Position numbers and translations under genes: made by a program
Origin: Calothrix brevissima NIES-22
GTDB lineage: Bacteria; Cyanobacteriota; Cyanobacteriia; Cyanobacteriales; Nostocaceae
DNA length: 64,000 bases
Direction of reading: 5' to 3'
Assembly: GCF_002367995.1 (NCBI RefSeq)
Contig: NZ_AP018207.1
Location: 7,674,199 to 7,738,198, forward strand
The notes under the pieces: generated by a model
What the model was told of the DNA's origin: nothing
The model's database searches: none
The model's input: the letters and a program-made list of their open reading frames with translations, nothing else
Part shown: in pieces, positions 7,653 to 17,952 of the stretch
Position numbering within the stretch: position 1 is the first letter of the stretch
Layout: each line of letters opens with the position of its first letter

Positions 7653-10064
7653 TTAAATAAGCGTGTTTTCTGTTAAATTATATGCGGCAAGAATGACCGC
7701 TTGTCCTAAAGATATACCTCCATCGTTGGGAGGAACTAAACTGTGAGTGAATACTTCTATTCCTAATGTTTGTAATCCCTGGGTGACTTGCTTCAATAAA
7801 AGAGTATTTTGAAATACGCCTCCTGTCAGGACTACTTGATGAATAAGATTTTCTTGAGATAGATGTTTAACCATTTCGATAATTGCTGTGGCTAAACTTC
7901 TATGAAATTTGGTAGCAATTATCCCTGGAGATATTTGCTGCTGTAAGTCTGTGAGTAAGGCAAGCCACATGGGGCTAGGGTCTATACAATAAATACTATC
8001 GAAAAAGGTAAAATTAAAAGGATAATTTGGATTTTCTTCAGAATTATTTAAGTTATGACTCTCGGCTAATGCTTCCATTGCGATCGCAGCTTGTCCTTCA
8101 TAGCTACAATCTTCTCTAAAAATGCCAATCGCCGCTGCTACTGCATCAAATAATCTCCCGGCTGAGGATGCTAAGGGAGAGTTGATATTTTGCTCTATAA
8201 GCTGATTGAGTAACTTTAGCGGTTTTTGCTGGAAAAAATTTAATATTTCTAAATCGCCATAATTTTGTGTTAAATTTTGCCAGTCATCTGCGGCTATCAG
8301 GTGGGCGTAGGTATTTCGCCAAGGCTGATAAATTGCTTGTTCTCCCCCTATCATCGCTACTGGTTTAAATCTTGCTAGGCGCTTAAATTGGCGATAATCT
8401 GCTAATAAAAATTCTCCGCCCCAAAATGTCCCATCTTCCCCATAACCTAAGCCGTCTAAAGCAATACCTAAAACAGGCGGGGAATGGAGAGGAATCCCAT
8501 TTTCTGCCATACAAGCAGCTATATGGGCGTGATGATGTTGAATCGGATAAATTTTGATTTGGTTAGCGGCGGCTAATTCTTTACCAAGTTTGCTAGAAAG
8601 ATATTCTGGATGTTTATCTATGGCGATAGCTTGGGGTTGATGTTGAAATAAATTTAAGTATAAATTTAGAGTATCTTGATAAGCATTAAAAGCCGCAGCA
8701 TTTTCTAAATCGCCTAAATGTTGGGAGAGAATCGCCTCGCCTTCTCGTAATAAGCAAAAGGTATTTTTTAACTCGCTACCCATTGCTAAAATTGGCGGGA
8801 TATTTTCAAATCCAGGAGGTAAATTAATTGGTGCTGGCGCATAGCCTCTAGCGCGGCGAATTGTTTGCACTTTATCGCCAACAACACGCACTACTGAATC
8901 ATCTATGCGATTGACAATCTCGCGATTATGTAAGAGAAAATAATCAGCAATTTTTCCTAATTTTTCTCTAGCTTCGCCATTATCAATACATTGCGGTTCA
9001 TCGGATAAATTGCCGCTAGTTAATACAATTGGGCGATTCATCCGCTTAAGAATTAAATGATGTAAAGGCGTATAAGGTAACATAAAACCAAGGCTATTTT
9101 GCCCTGGTGCTACAGATGGCGCAATACAATTTCGGATTTTAGATTTTAGATTTTGGATTGAAGATTGGTTTTGAAGAATTTCTCTCCTCTCCCTCACCTT
9201 TAACAAAACAATTGGCGCAGCCGGACTCGTGAGTAATTCTTTTTCTTTATCGCTAATTATGCAATATTCGGCAATGATATCTATATCTCTCGCCATTAAA
9301 GCTAAGGGTTTATGATATCGCTGTTTACGCTGACGCAATTTTTGCACAGCAGTCTCTACAGTTGCATCACAAGCTAAATGAATTCCCCCTAAACCTTTAA
9401 TTGCAACTATCTCGCCTTTTTGTAATAAGGTACAAACTGCATCCACATCATCTAACATAGAGAACATGGAAGAGGTAATTGATTTACCATCAGCACGTTC
9501 TAACCAAGCTTGAGGGCCGCAATTATAGCAGGCTATAGGTTGGGCGTGAAAGCGGCGATTTTCTATGTCGTGGTATGAGTTCTCGCATTGGGGACACATG
9601 ACAAATGCAGACATACTTGTATTGCTTCTGTCATAGGGAATGGCGCGAATAATACTTAATCTAGGGCCGCAATGGGTACAATTAGTGAAGGGATAACGGA
9701 AAAAGCGGCTAAAGGGGTCAAAAATTTCCTGTTGACATTGGGGACAGATAGCAGCGTCGGGGGAAATTTCTGTTTTTACTGTACCACTGACACTATGCGC
9801 GATCGCAAAATCAGCAAATTCCCATTCACCAATATAAGGAGTTCTGATAATCTCCTGAATTCTCGCTAACGGCGGACATTCTTGTGGCAATCTTTGGATA
9901 AATTCTTCTAAAGCTGCTTCGCTACCAACCGCGCGAATTAATACGCCTTCCCCATCATTACAAACATCGCCCCGCAAACCGCAAGCTTTAGCAATACGGT
10001 ACACAGTTGGGCGAAATCCCACACCCTGAACTGTACCGCGAACTCTAATTTTTTCACTCACCAT
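7653..10064 (-). CDS. hypF: Carbamoyltransferase HypF, with an in-frame repeat insertion
   Basis: HypF (803 residues) uses carbamoyl phosphate and ATP to carbamoylate the C-terminal cysteine of HypE. The order is: an acylphosphatase domain (1-90, motif RVRGTVQGVGFRP); two C4-type zinc motifs (about 105-185, with CPQCQQEIF, CTHCGPR, CPQCENSYHD and CYNCGPQ); a YrdC-like domain (about 200-390, KGLGGIHLACDA, KPLALMARD); and a Kae1-like domain (about 400-803, HHHAHIAACMAENG, DGLGYGEDG, TGGVFQN). Residues 301-311 (SSIQNLKSKIR) are encoded by an intergenic-type heptamer repeat at 9134-9163, inserted in frame in a loop just before CIAPSVAPGQN. The start overlaps the NHL gene stop by 11 bases. Confidence 0.96.
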   Translation of the reverse strand: MVSEKIRVRGTVQGVGFRPTVYRIAKACGLRGDVCNDGEGVLIRAVGSEAALEEFIQRLPQECPPLARIQEIIRTPYIGEWEFADFAIAHSVSGTVKTEISPDAAICPQCQQEIFDPFSRFFRYPFTNCTHCGPRLSIIRAIPYDRSNTSMSAFVMCPQCENSYHDIENRRFHAQPIACYNCGPQAWLERADGKSITSSMFSMLDDVDAVCTLLQKGEIVAIKGLGGIHLACDATVETAVQKLRQRKQRYHKPLALMARDIDIIAEYCIISDKEKELLTSPAAPIVLLKVRERREILQNQSSIQNLKSKIRNCIAPSVAPGQNSLGFMLPYTPLHHLILKRMNRPIVLTSGNLSDEPQCIDNGEAREKLGKIADYFLLHNREIVNRIDDSVVRVVGDKVQTIRRARGYAPAPINLPPGFENIPPILAMGSELKNTFCLLREGEAILSQHLGDLENAAAFNAYQDTLNLYLNLFQHQPQAIAIDKHPEYLSSKLGKELAAANQIKIYPIQHHHAHIAACMAENGIPLHSPPVLGIALDGLGYGEDGTFWGGEFLLADYRQFKRLARFKPVAMIGGEQAIYQPWRNTYAHLIAADDWQNLTQNYGDLEILNFFQQKPLKLLNQLIEQNINSPLASSAGRLFDAVAAAIGIFREDCSYEGQAAIAMEALAESHNLNNSEENPNYPFNFTFFDSIYCIDPSPMWLALLTDLQQQISPGIIATKFHRSLATAIIEMVKHLSQENLIHQVVLTGGVFQNTLLLKQVTQGLQTLGIEVFTHSLVPPNDGGISLGQAVILAAYNLTENTLI

Positions 10065-11271
10065 AATTAAACCGCCACAGCAAAATTCGGTTGTTTCCAG
10101 AATCAGCTATTACCGCAGTTTTGCCACAAATTTTTATGCCATAACACCAATTTAAACTGTCTCTTGTAGGCAAGCCAAAATCGCGATTTTCGCCTTTATT
10201 TTTAAAATTTATTTGTCCGGTAACTGCATCTGCTGCCACATCTTGCAGTGATAAAATTGACTCTGGTTGCTTCCATCCTAGCAAGCGAGAATTAGCTGTA
10301 TCGGCAACTATTAACCAATCGCCAGCCACATCCACACCATAAGGCATACTTAAACTAGCAGCAGAAGGAAAATAAACGCCTCGATTTAACTCGGCAAATT
10401 CAAAGTTTTTCTGTCCTAATACCACTGCACAAGGGGCATTATTTTCTGTTGGTATCCCTTGCCAAATCATCACCCGATTGTTACCAGCATCTGCGACAAC
10501 TAAATTATCACCCCAAAAGGTAATATCGTGACACCAGCGCATACTAGAAGCTGTGGGAGAACCGCCGCCATTTTCATTCCGGGATACCATATCTGGCTGT
10601 CCCAAAACTAAATCGGCTGGTTGTCCATTTTCTGTTGGTAATTGCTGCCAAATTAACAGCCGCCGATTACCTGTATCTGCTACAAATAGCCGTCCTTGGT
10701 GATAGCAAATACCATAAGGCCAATGCATTTTATTGGCGGCGGCTACTTGACTACCGCGATTTGGTTCGTTATCAGTAAAATTAGCTTGTCCTAATACTAA
10801 ATCGGCAGGAACATGACTATCTTCTGGTAATTTATGCCAAATTAATACGCGATGATTCCAAGCATCTGCAACAGCTAATCCTGCACCACAAGCACAAATT
10901 CCTGTAGGTACGCTGAAAGTTGCTTTTCCTGGCGTACCTTTAGCATTTTGTCCTTCACGATTAAAATCTGGTTGTCCAATTACCCAATCAGCACTTTGAT
11001 TATCTTGAGTAGGTAAATTGCGCCATCCCAATAAACGATGATGTCCTGTATCTGCTACCCATAATGGCCCGGTTTCTGATAATAAACAAGCACCACGAGG
11101 GCCAAACATATTTTGGGAATTAGGCGCTAATGGAATCGCTAATTGTCCCGGTTCCAGAATATCACCTAAAATTACCTCGGCACCTGTTGAAGAAAAGGGT
11201 AATTTTGGGGCATTTTCTGTTGATTCTGGCGGTAATGAAGATGAGGAATTCAGTCTGATGGATTTATGCAT
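10054..11271 (-). CDS. NHL-repeat (beta-propeller) protein of the extended hyp operon
   Basis: This 405-residue protein contains about six repeats of the type VADTGNHRVLIW followed by a spacer with DLVLGQ, characteristic of NHL beta-propellers. The first 30 residues are serine/proline-rich and the N-terminus is not a clear signal peptide, so the location is uncertain (probably cytoplasmic). Its stop overlaps the hypF start by 11 bases, which indicates translational coupling. An NHL protein at this position just before hypF is, as I recall, also found in Nostoc PCC 7120, where it is co-transcribed with hyp. The biochemical role is unknown; a scaffold or small-molecule-binding propeller is plausible. 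Confidence 0.85.
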   Translation of the reverse strand: MHKSIRLNSSSSLPPESTENAPKLPFSSTGAEVILGDILEPGQLAIPLAPNSQNMFGPRGACLLSETGPLWVADTGHHRLLGWRNLPTQDNQSADWVIGQPDFNREGQNAKGTPGKATFSVPTGICACGAGLAVADAWNHRVLIWHKLPEDSHVPADLVLGQANFTDNEPNRGSQVAAANKMHWPYGICYHQGRLFVADTGNRRLLIWQQLPTENGQPADLVLGQPDMVSRNENGGGSPTASSMRWCHDITFWGDNLVVADAGNNRVMIWQGIPTENNAPCAVVLGQKNFEFAELNRGVYFPSAASLSMPYGVDVAGDWLIVADTANSRLLGWKQPESILSLQDVAADAVTGQINFKNKGENRDFGLPTRDSLNWCYGIKICGKTAVIADSGNNRILLWRFNYGE

Positions 11272-11308
11272 TAACCGCTTAGGGATGTGAAGCTAATTCG
11301 TAATTCGG

Positions 11309-11331
11309 TTGACTGTTGACTGTTGACTGTT
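11309..11331. repeat. (TTGACTG)n heptamer tract upstream of the NHL gene
   Basis: About three copies of the same heptamer seen near hypE occur in the gap upstream of the NHL gene. Just beyond lie short runs of GGGCATT (about 11466-11492) and of a CTGCCAT-type unit (about 11513-11540), also typical intergenic tandem repeats. Confidence 0.75.
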
Positions 11332-11551
11332 AACCGTCAACAGTGAAAAATACTAAGGGAATATTTTTTTACTTGGAAGTCCCTAAATCCTCAACTAATT
11401 CCATTACTAATTATTTTAAAGCTCTTTATGTGAGTATTTGTGTATTGGTAGTTGCAGTTTGTGAATTGGGCATTGGGCATTGGGCATTGGTTATTTCTCC
11501 TCCTTCCCTTCTGCCATCTGCCATCTGCCCTCTGCCTTTCTCGATTCCTCA

Positions 11552-12544
11552 TTATTGCATCTGCAATTGCTGATTACTGAGTTGCATTTCTGTTTCTAGT
11601 TCTTGCAAAGCTTGGGCAACAATTTGTGCTTGTTCTAACTGTTGATACTGGGTGAATATTTCCCAAGCTTGTTGATAGTAATTCCTGGCTTTTAACAGAT
11701 TTTGCGGATTCCCGGCTTCGGGTTTTTCTGGATCGTCAGGAAGATTGAAGAGGGCGTTAGCTTTGTTAGAAATAGTATTAGCGTATTCTAAAGGCGTATC
11801 TTGAGCATTCCGCACTTTTAAGGCTTCTTCATAAGCTGCGATCGCGCGTAAATTATTCTCGATAGGATGGTTACTTTGCAGGTATTGTAAGGCATTCCCC
11901 AAATTATTTTGCAACATGGCGTATTCTCTGGGGTTTTCAATTAGGGTAATTTGCTTGAGTGCTGACTCAAATGTCTGTACCGCCAAGCCTTCACATAACT
12001 GTTTTTGTTCCATTCCCACTGAGATAGAAAGATAGGCGATCGCAATATTGTTGTGTAAAATTGCATATTCTTCTGGGTATTTTTCCGCAGTAAATACCCG
12101 CAAAGCCTCTTGATAAGCTTTAATACTATCCGCTATTTGTGCCAAATTAAAGGGGACTAAAGACTGTAACACCAAGCCAAAATTCATCTGGGCTTCGGCT
12201 AATTCCTCTTTAGAAGCTAACTGCTGCAAAATTGGTAATGCTTCTACATAGGCTGCTTTTGCTTCTAGTAATAATTCCGTTCCCTCATCGGGAATTGTTC
12301 GCAAAGCCCCAGCCATACCCACCTTAGCGCGGGCTTTCATGAGGGGATAGTCATCGCTACACATTTCCGTCGCCCGTTTATAAAGTGCGATCGCACTCCA
12401 TAAATCTTGCGCATTTTTCGGTTTTTTCTGCAAACCTTGTGCTAGTTCAATCAGCATATCGATTTTCTCTTGTGTCGTTGCTGACTCCGATGCAATAGCT
12501 GCGATCGCGGCCTTGACTGTTGAATCTGTAATACTAGGGATCAT
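11552..12544 (-). CDS. Tetratricopeptide-repeat protein (paralogue A) of the extended hyp operon
   Basis: This protein of about 330 residues has TPR-like helical repeats (EALRVFTAEKYPEEYAILHNNIAIAY, NPREYAMLQNNLGNALQYL, DTPLEYANTISNKANALFNLPDD). The start is placed at the ATG at 12544 (MIPSITDSTV), because this point aligns with the paralogue at 20701-21678; a TTG 19 codons upstream is the only other option. The N-terminal segment AAIAAIASESATT is nearly identical in both paralogues. TPR proteins usually mediate protein interaction. This one probably belongs to the hydrogenase maturation locus, where as I recall one TPR gene is normally present. It sits 280 bases upstream of the NHL gene. Confidence 0.8.
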   Translation of the reverse strand: MIPSITDSTVKAAIAAIASESATTQEKIDMLIELAQGLQKKPKNAQDLWSAIALYKRATEMCSDDYPLMKARAKVGMAGALRTIPDEGTELLLEAKAAYVEALPILQQLASKEELAEAQMNFGLVLQSLVPFNLAQIADSIKAYQEALRVFTAEKYPEEYAILHNNIAIAYLSISVGMEQKQLCEGLAVQTFESALKQITLIENPREYAMLQNNLGNALQYLQSNHPIENNLRAIAAYEEALKVRNAQDTPLEYANTISNKANALFNLPDDPEKPEAGNPQNLLKARNYYQQAWEIFTQYQQLEQAQIVAQALQELETEMQLSNQQLQMQ

Positions 12545-13104
12545 CTGCACAAGTAAGTAATGATGGGTTGACAAATAAAATTGCAAGTATTCTCGACTCA
12601 AGCAAGCTAGGCAGTATCAGTCAGAAGATTTTCCGTTCTCTACCTACTAAATTGACTGAGGTTAGCCGCAATAGATTTCTCAGCGTAAAAGTTGCTTCTA
12701 CTTTAGAGTAAGTCACGCCAGAAATTCTAGACTTATCAAGCAGATTTTAACCAAAATATACACAATTTAATTATTGATTAATATCTGGGATAGCGCTGCT
12801 ATTTAAGCTACACGATCCTATTAGATTGATATTAGATCGTTTACTGAATTTATTGAGGTATAAATACATTTAAATAGCCCATTTGCATCAAAAAACATAT
12901 AAATTAATTATTAATTTATAGATTTTAAATCTCACCAAAAATCCGCTACATTATCTTAGTAAATTGCTCCTAGATAATTATCTGTATTCTTTGATGCAAT
13001 TCTCCAAATTCCTAGATCCCCGACTTCTTCAAGAAGTCGGGGATCTGAAACCCAGTTCAATAAGACGACTATAGGTAATTACGAATTACGAATTACGAAT
13101 TATT
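12545..13104. other. Intergenic region between the TPR-CHAT gene and TPR paralogue A
   Basis: This stretch is AT-rich (about 560 bases) with no convincing gene. Its left part would carry the promoter for the TPR/NHL/hypF genes if those are not read through from the TPR-CHAT gene. Its right part holds the palindrome at 13014-13046 and an (ATTACGA)n tract at 13076-13105 that abuts the stop of the TPR-CHAT gene. I see no obvious NtcA box. Confidence 0.6.
13014..13046. repeat. 33-bp palindrome, copy 1 (downstream of the TPR-CHAT gene)
   Basis: AGATCCCCGACTTCTT pairs with AAGAAGTCGGGGATCT around a single C. An identical palindrome with an A in the centre is at 17883-17915. This copy lies about 60 bases after the stop of the minus-strand TPR-CHAT gene and could act as a terminator, although no U-run follows. 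It is a dispersed repeat type seen in many cyanobacteria. Confidence 0.8.
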
Positions 13105-16100
13105 TTAAAGTCCATTACCAATTAAGATGAATGGTGCCCAGTAGTAAGGATGAGAATAACCACTGGTATTATTTTCATTTCTTGACGATATATCTGGATT
13201 TGTTAGCTCAAAAATGCCACGACCGTTCCCAGTATTTTCACCTGTAGATTTATTACTATTGAGTAAACTCAATTGTGCTTGGCGTAATGCTTCAGCTTTA
13301 GTTATGCGTGTTTTTGAGTTGGCTGAATTGGCGAGATTACTGTAAAATTGTTGCATGAGTTGAGCCGTACTGCGATCGCTGACTACCCATAAAGAAGCCA
13401 TCACCGATTTGGCTTTATCTCTGAGAAAATAAGCACTCATACCTTGAATTTCTATCCCATTTTGATCGGAACCTCCCAAAGCTGTTTCGCAAGCAGATAA
13501 TACTACAAGATGAATTTCGCGTAATTTTTGTAAATATTTAATTTTTGTTATTGGATATGGGTCACCTGTTCCCAGAAGGATATATGATTCTTCTGGGTTA
13601 TTAGCTTTAAATAAACCATGAGTAGCAATGTGTAAAATATTGCGTCCATCGAGGTTATTTTCCAGCGCATCTATGGTAAAAGCTTGATTGAGAAATTTTG
13701 TACCAGGGTAAATTCCTTTACTATCGTTGGGTTTTTGTTTTACAATCGCATCTAACTCAATGGGTACATAATTTAATGCAGAAAATGTACCATCAGGAGT
13801 TTTTGCTTGATTTGATAAACCCAAACCGAGAACCTGTGTATCTTGGATTTGTGGAGGTAGGGTATCTTTAGCATCTGTTAATCCAGCATTTAGCACAGAT
13901 ACAACACTATAATTTTCAATTAAATATTTTTCCCCATCAAACAGCGCCGCCATAGGAATATAATTAATAGCGCGATCGGGAACAAACACTAAATGTTTAA
14001 CTTTGTTTGCTTTTAGTTCCGATTCTATCGGTTTGATTAAACAATCATACAGCTTTTTACCTGTTGCTTTTACTTGAGTAATATCACTATCTGGTTGTTG
14101 GAGTAATCTCCGAAAATTACTAACATCTTTGGTAAGTTCACTTTCGCCAATTTGACAAACCTTACTACTAAGAATACCCCCTTTTGCAGCCCAAAGTATG
14201 CGGACTTTATCTTTGAGTACTAAGGGATAAATCAGTACCGTCCCATCTGGTTGTTTAGGTGCAGCTAGTATTTTTTCAGCGCTAGCGATTAAATCATCAG
14301 TGCGATCGTATACATCTTTAATCCGTGATTTATCAACTTCAGAATTTTTAGGATTTTTCAGATTTTCAATTAATGAGTTGAATTCTTCAGTTAGTTGTCG
14401 ATGCTGGGTTCTTAAATTACTTAATTGAGAACATTTTTTCTGTTCACACTCAGCAAGCTGATTAGCGAAAGCGATTAATGTGCCATGTTTGTTAATAATT
14501 TGCTTTTCTGTATTACTTAATTCTAAGTTTGTGATTTTACTAGTACCTGTTGTTTCACGCGCAAAATTATTTAATTCTTGAATTTTCAAAAGTTCCATTA
14601 CTTGTTGTGCTTCAGCTTCTTGACCTTGTGAGGATAATAAATCGGCTAATTGACGATAAATATCCTCGGTTTTAACTGAGCCAAAATCTACAGTTGTTTG
14701 TAAAAAAGAAGCTTGTAACTCTGGCGTTAATAATTTAATCCCCCGCCGTACTTCTTCAATGCGGTTGATAGCTTCTTTATAATAAGAAATTGCTGCATTC
14801 GGCTGATTTAAATCGGCATAAACACGACCTAAACTTGCATATATTCCTGAATCAGCGCCTACAGTTTTGGCTTGAGTTTTAATTGCTAATGCTTGGTTAT
14901 ATGTTTTAATCGCTTCTTGCTTTTTACCAAACTTACGCTGTAAATTACCTATAAGTGTTAGTACAGTCTTTTCATCATTAGGATTTTTGCCTTTTCTCGC
15001 CGATGCTAAACTAGCTTGGGCTGCTTCGATAGCTTTTTGCTCGTTATTTAACTCACCATAGCCCAAACTAAGGAGAATATTTCCTATTATTTCTACTGAA
15101 ATCATTTTAGGTTGGGGCAAAATATCCAAACCAAGATTGGCATATTCAATAGTTTTTTGTGGTTCACCTTTGCCAAAATAGCTGTAAGCAAGAATAAATA
15201 ACGTAGTACCCTCAAACTGAGGATTTTGCATTTTCTTGGCTAGAGAAAGTGCTTGTTGTAGATATTCAATATTTTTTTGATAATCGCCTAAGCTATTATA
15301 GAATATTCCCATTTCTAATAGCTTTAACCATTCATAATAAGGATTATTGTCTAGTTTAGCGACGACTTTCAAAGCTTCCTGAAATAATTCCAAAGTTTTC
15401 TGATAATTGCCTTGATTAGTATAAATCTGCCTTTGAATATCTAAAGCATCTATTTTCAGATTTAAATTTTGCGTTTTTTCTGCAATTAATAATATTTGCT
15501 GTGCAGAATCTAAAGCTTGCTGATAATCCCCCTTCCCTGTATAAGCAGCACTGAGTTTCTTTAATGCTTCTGCTTCTAAATCAGTATTCTTAATTTCTCT
15601 CGCTATTTTCAAAGCTTGTTGGGTAAATTCAATTGCTTTTTGGAAGTCTTGGCTAGTATTATATACATTGCCTATATCAATTAATGCCTTTGCTTCCAAT
15701 TTAGGCTTTTTCAAACTTCGCACCAAATTTAAACTTTTTTGGGCAAATTCTAGAGCTTTATCGTATTCCCCAAGATTTGTATAAATTAAACTCAAAGTTC
15801 CTAAAATATCTGGCTTGCGCCTCAAAACATACTCTTGAAGATTTTCAGGTATTTTCTGAATATCAATTTCTTCTGCTTTTGTTAAAGCTTGCTGTGCAAA
15901 TTGAATACCTTGTTCATAATCTCCTAAAACATTATATATAGAAGCAAGCCCTAATAAAGCTTCTGATTCTAACCTAGGATTTTTAAGTATTCTAGCAATT
16001 TCCAACTGTCGCTGAATTAATTCAGTTACCTTGGTGTAATCTCCTAAAGCGCCGTAAACTCCTGCAAGATAAGATAAAGCATTTCTCTCAGCTTCTAAAT

Positions 16101-17733
16101 TTCCAGATTGTCGTGCAATTGTTAAACCTTTTTGAATAAATTCCTGTGCTTTTTGTAATTCTTGAAGCTCCAAGTAATAATTACCTGTTGAAGAATAAGC
16201 TTCACCTTGTATCCTCATTACTTCTTTTACTGCTGCTGAATCTTTGAGTTCTCTGGCAATATTTAAGGCTTCTGCTACTAAGTTAAGTGTTTGATTTTCT
16301 TGGCTTATAGCAAGAGTATAATCTTTTTTTACGTAAGCTTCAACAGCGCTTAACCTATATAACCACATGATTTGTATTAAAATATCCAGTTGCACAGGAC
16401 GGTTATTCAGTGGTTTTTGTTCAAGAGCTAATGCTTGCTGATAAAATTCAATTGCCCTATCAAATTGTTTTTGAGTACCATAAGTACTTCCAATTTCAGC
16501 AAGAATTTTAGCTTCTAGTATTTGATTCTTGATCTCCCTAGCGATAGGTAATGATTTTTGTAAATTTTCCATCGCCTGTTCAGGGTTACCTTGCAATTTA
16601 TAAATTCCTCCTATTAAAAAGAGAATTCTACCTTCCTCTGATTTATTTTTAAATTCACGCATTAATGGCAAAGCTTTTTGATAGAACTCTAAGGCACGGT
16701 CATATTTTTCTTGCTTTATATAACTATTTCCCAGAGATGCGAGAACCTCAGATTCAAGAGATTTATCTTTTATTTCAAGAACAACAGGTAAGGCTTGTTG
16801 GTAGACTTCAATAGCTTTATCATATTTTTGTTGCTGAAAATAAGTATCTCCTACAGTAGTGAGAATACTAGCTTCAGAAGAACGAATTCCTGCTGCTTGA
16901 ATTAGCGGTAATGATTGCTGAAAAAATTTCAATGCATTGTCATATTCTTTTTTATTAAAATAAATAAATCCTATCTGCTGTAAACTTCTACCTTCCCAAG
17001 CACGGTTTCCTATTTCACGATTCACAGCTAAAGCTTTATTCAACCAATCCAATGCATTAGGATAATCATTTATGTTGTCGTAAGCTACTCCTATCCTAAA
17101 TAGAGTAAATCCCTCTTGAAATTTATCGCCCAATTCTTGATGCATTACCAGGGCTTGTTGTAAAAGTTTCAAGCCTTTATCTTGTTGTTTCAAGAAAGTA
17201 TAAGTAAATCCCATTCGACTGAGAGTAACTGCTTCCCCGGTTTTATCTTTTACCTCACGGCGAATTTCTAAAGCTTGCTGTAAAGTTTTTAAAGCTTCCT
17301 CTTCTTTAAATAAAGCCAGGTAAACCCCACCAATATTATCTAAAGTTTCCCCCTCTCCAGCACGGTCTTTAATTTCTCTACGAATTGTCAATGCTTGCTG
17401 TAAAACTTCTAAGGCTTTGTCCTGTTGAAGCAACCCGTTATAAACCTGTCCTATATTATTGAGAGTTTGTCCAACTCCCGCCTTATCGCCCAATTTTCGC
17501 CGTATCTCCAACACTCGTTGATATGTTTGCAACGCCTTGGGATATTCCCCAAACCGATACTGCTGTACACCTGCTTGAAATAACTTATCCGCTTCCGCTT
17601 TGCTATCAGCAGAACTTGCGACTTGTGCCAATGTATGCTTAACTACCAACGGATTTACAGCTAAAGCCACAGAACCACTCAAAGACAACAATAAGGCGGT
17701 AAAGGTTACGTATTTCAAACGGTTAGACATCAC
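13105..17733 (-). CDS. Exported TPR-CHAT protein (caspase-like protease domain)
   Basis: This 1542-residue protein begins with a signal-peptide-like segment (residues 1-26, KYVTFTALLLSLSGSVALAV). About twenty TPR-type repeats follow (residues ~48-1000, units such as YPKALQTYQRVLEIRRKLGD). After a helical linker (1000-1200) comes a C-terminal CHAT domain. The caspase-like dyad is present: His1372 in HIATHG and Cys1415 in LSACETALGG. Near the end are GMSAYFLRDKAKSVMASLWVV and a closing YYWAPFILIG. CHAT domains are clan CD peptidases, several of them activated by TPR-linked partners. Substrate and partner are unknown here. It interrupts the extended hyp locus and has palindrome copies just outside both ends. 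Confidence 0.9.
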   Translation of the reverse strand: MMSNRLKYVTFTALLLSLSGSVALAVNPLVVKHTLAQVASSADSKAEADKLFQAGVQQYRFGEYPKALQTYQRVLEIRRKLGDKAGVGQTLNNIGQVYNGLLQQDKALEVLQQALTIRREIKDRAGEGETLDNIGGVYLALFKEEEALKTLQQALEIRREVKDKTGEAVTLSRMGFTYTFLKQQDKGLKLLQQALVMHQELGDKFQEGFTLFRIGVAYDNINDYPNALDWLNKALAVNREIGNRAWEGRSLQQIGFIYFNKKEYDNALKFFQQSLPLIQAAGIRSSEASILTTVGDTYFQQQKYDKAIEVYQQALPVVLEIKDKSLESEVLASLGNSYIKQEKYDRALEFYQKALPLMREFKNKSEEGRILFLIGGIYKLQGNPEQAMENLQKSLPIAREIKNQILEAKILAEIGSTYGTQKQFDRAIEFYQQALALEQKPLNNRPVQLDILIQIMWLYRLSAVEAYVKKDYTLAISQENQTLNLVAEALNIARELKDSAAVKEVMRIQGEAYSSTGNYYLELQELQKAQEFIQKGLTIARQSGNLEAERNALSYLAGVYGALGDYTKVTELIQRQLEIARILKNPRLESEALLGLASIYNVLGDYEQGIQFAQQALTKAEEIDIQKIPENLQEYVLRRKPDILGTLSLIYTNLGEYDKALEFAQKSLNLVRSLKKPKLEAKALIDIGNVYNTSQDFQKAIEFTQQALKIAREIKNTDLEAEALKKLSAAYTGKGDYQQALDSAQQILLIAEKTQNLNLKIDALDIQRQIYTNQGNYQKTLELFQEALKVVAKLDNNPYYEWLKLLEMGIFYNSLGDYQKNIEYLQQALSLAKKMQNPQFEGTTLFILAYSYFGKGEPQKTIEYANLGLDILPQPKMISVEIIGNILLSLGYGELNNEQKAIEAAQASLASARKGKNPNDEKTVLTLIGNLQRKFGKKQEAIKTYNQALAIKTQAKTVGADSGIYASLGRVYADLNQPNAAISYYKEAINRIEEVRRGIKLLTPELQASFLQTTVDFGSVKTEDIYRQLADLLSSQGQEAEAQQVMELLKIQELNNFARETTGTSKITNLELSNTEKQIINKHGTLIAFANQLAECEQKKCSQLSNLRTQHRQLTEEFNSLIENLKNPKNSEVDKSRIKDVYDRTDDLIASAEKILAAPKQPDGTVLIYPLVLKDKVRILWAAKGGILSSKVCQIGESELTKDVSNFRRLLQQPDSDITQVKATGKKLYDCLIKPIESELKANKVKHLVFVPDRAINYIPMAALFDGEKYLIENYSVVSVLNAGLTDAKDTLPPQIQDTQVLGLGLSNQAKTPDGTFSALNYVPIELDAIVKQKPNDSKGIYPGTKFLNQAFTIDALENNLDGRNILHIATHGLFKANNPEESYILLGTGDPYPITKIKYLQKLREIHLVVLSACETALGGSDQNGIEIQGMSAYFLRDKAKSVMASLWVVSDRSTAQLMQQFYSNLANSANSKTRITKAEALRQAQLSLLNSNKSTGENTGNGRGIFELTNPDISSRNENNTSGYSHPYYWAPFILIGNGL

Positions 17734-17882
17734 AAATCCTCTAGATAGCGACTCTCAATAGATTGGTTAATCTTCTATATCTTTGATGTAGGGTAGGTTA
17801 TGCAAAAATAGAAAATTAACCTCAGCATAATTACGCATTGTAGAGCTAGAGGTGATGACTTTAAAACCAGGGACTTGATGCG

Positions 17883-17915
17883 AGATCCCCGACTTCTTAA
17901 AGAAGTCGGGGATCT
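17883..17915. repeat. 33-bp palindrome, copy 2 (between the TPR-CHAT and DUF4351-like genes)
   Basis: This is the same inverted repeat as at 13014-13046, with arms AGATCCCCGACTTCTT / AAGAAGTCGGGGATCT and a central A. It lies in the divergent promoter gap and would be translated if the next gene started upstream of 17953. The two copies bracket the TPR-CHAT gene. Confidence 0.8.
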
Positions 17916-17952
17916 GACCCCTCGCGGAGTCGAAGGGTGGTATAAACAAAAA

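Noticed and set aside
11343-11573. 76-codon plus-strand frame
   Set aside because: Its C-terminal half is translated tandem repeat (GHWALV..., LLPSAICPLP) and it overlaps the TPR gene end.
17875-17952. Upstream extension of the DUF4351-like gene
   Set aside because: The extra residues are translated from the palindrome at 17883-17915, and the ATG at 17953 begins the family-like sequence.
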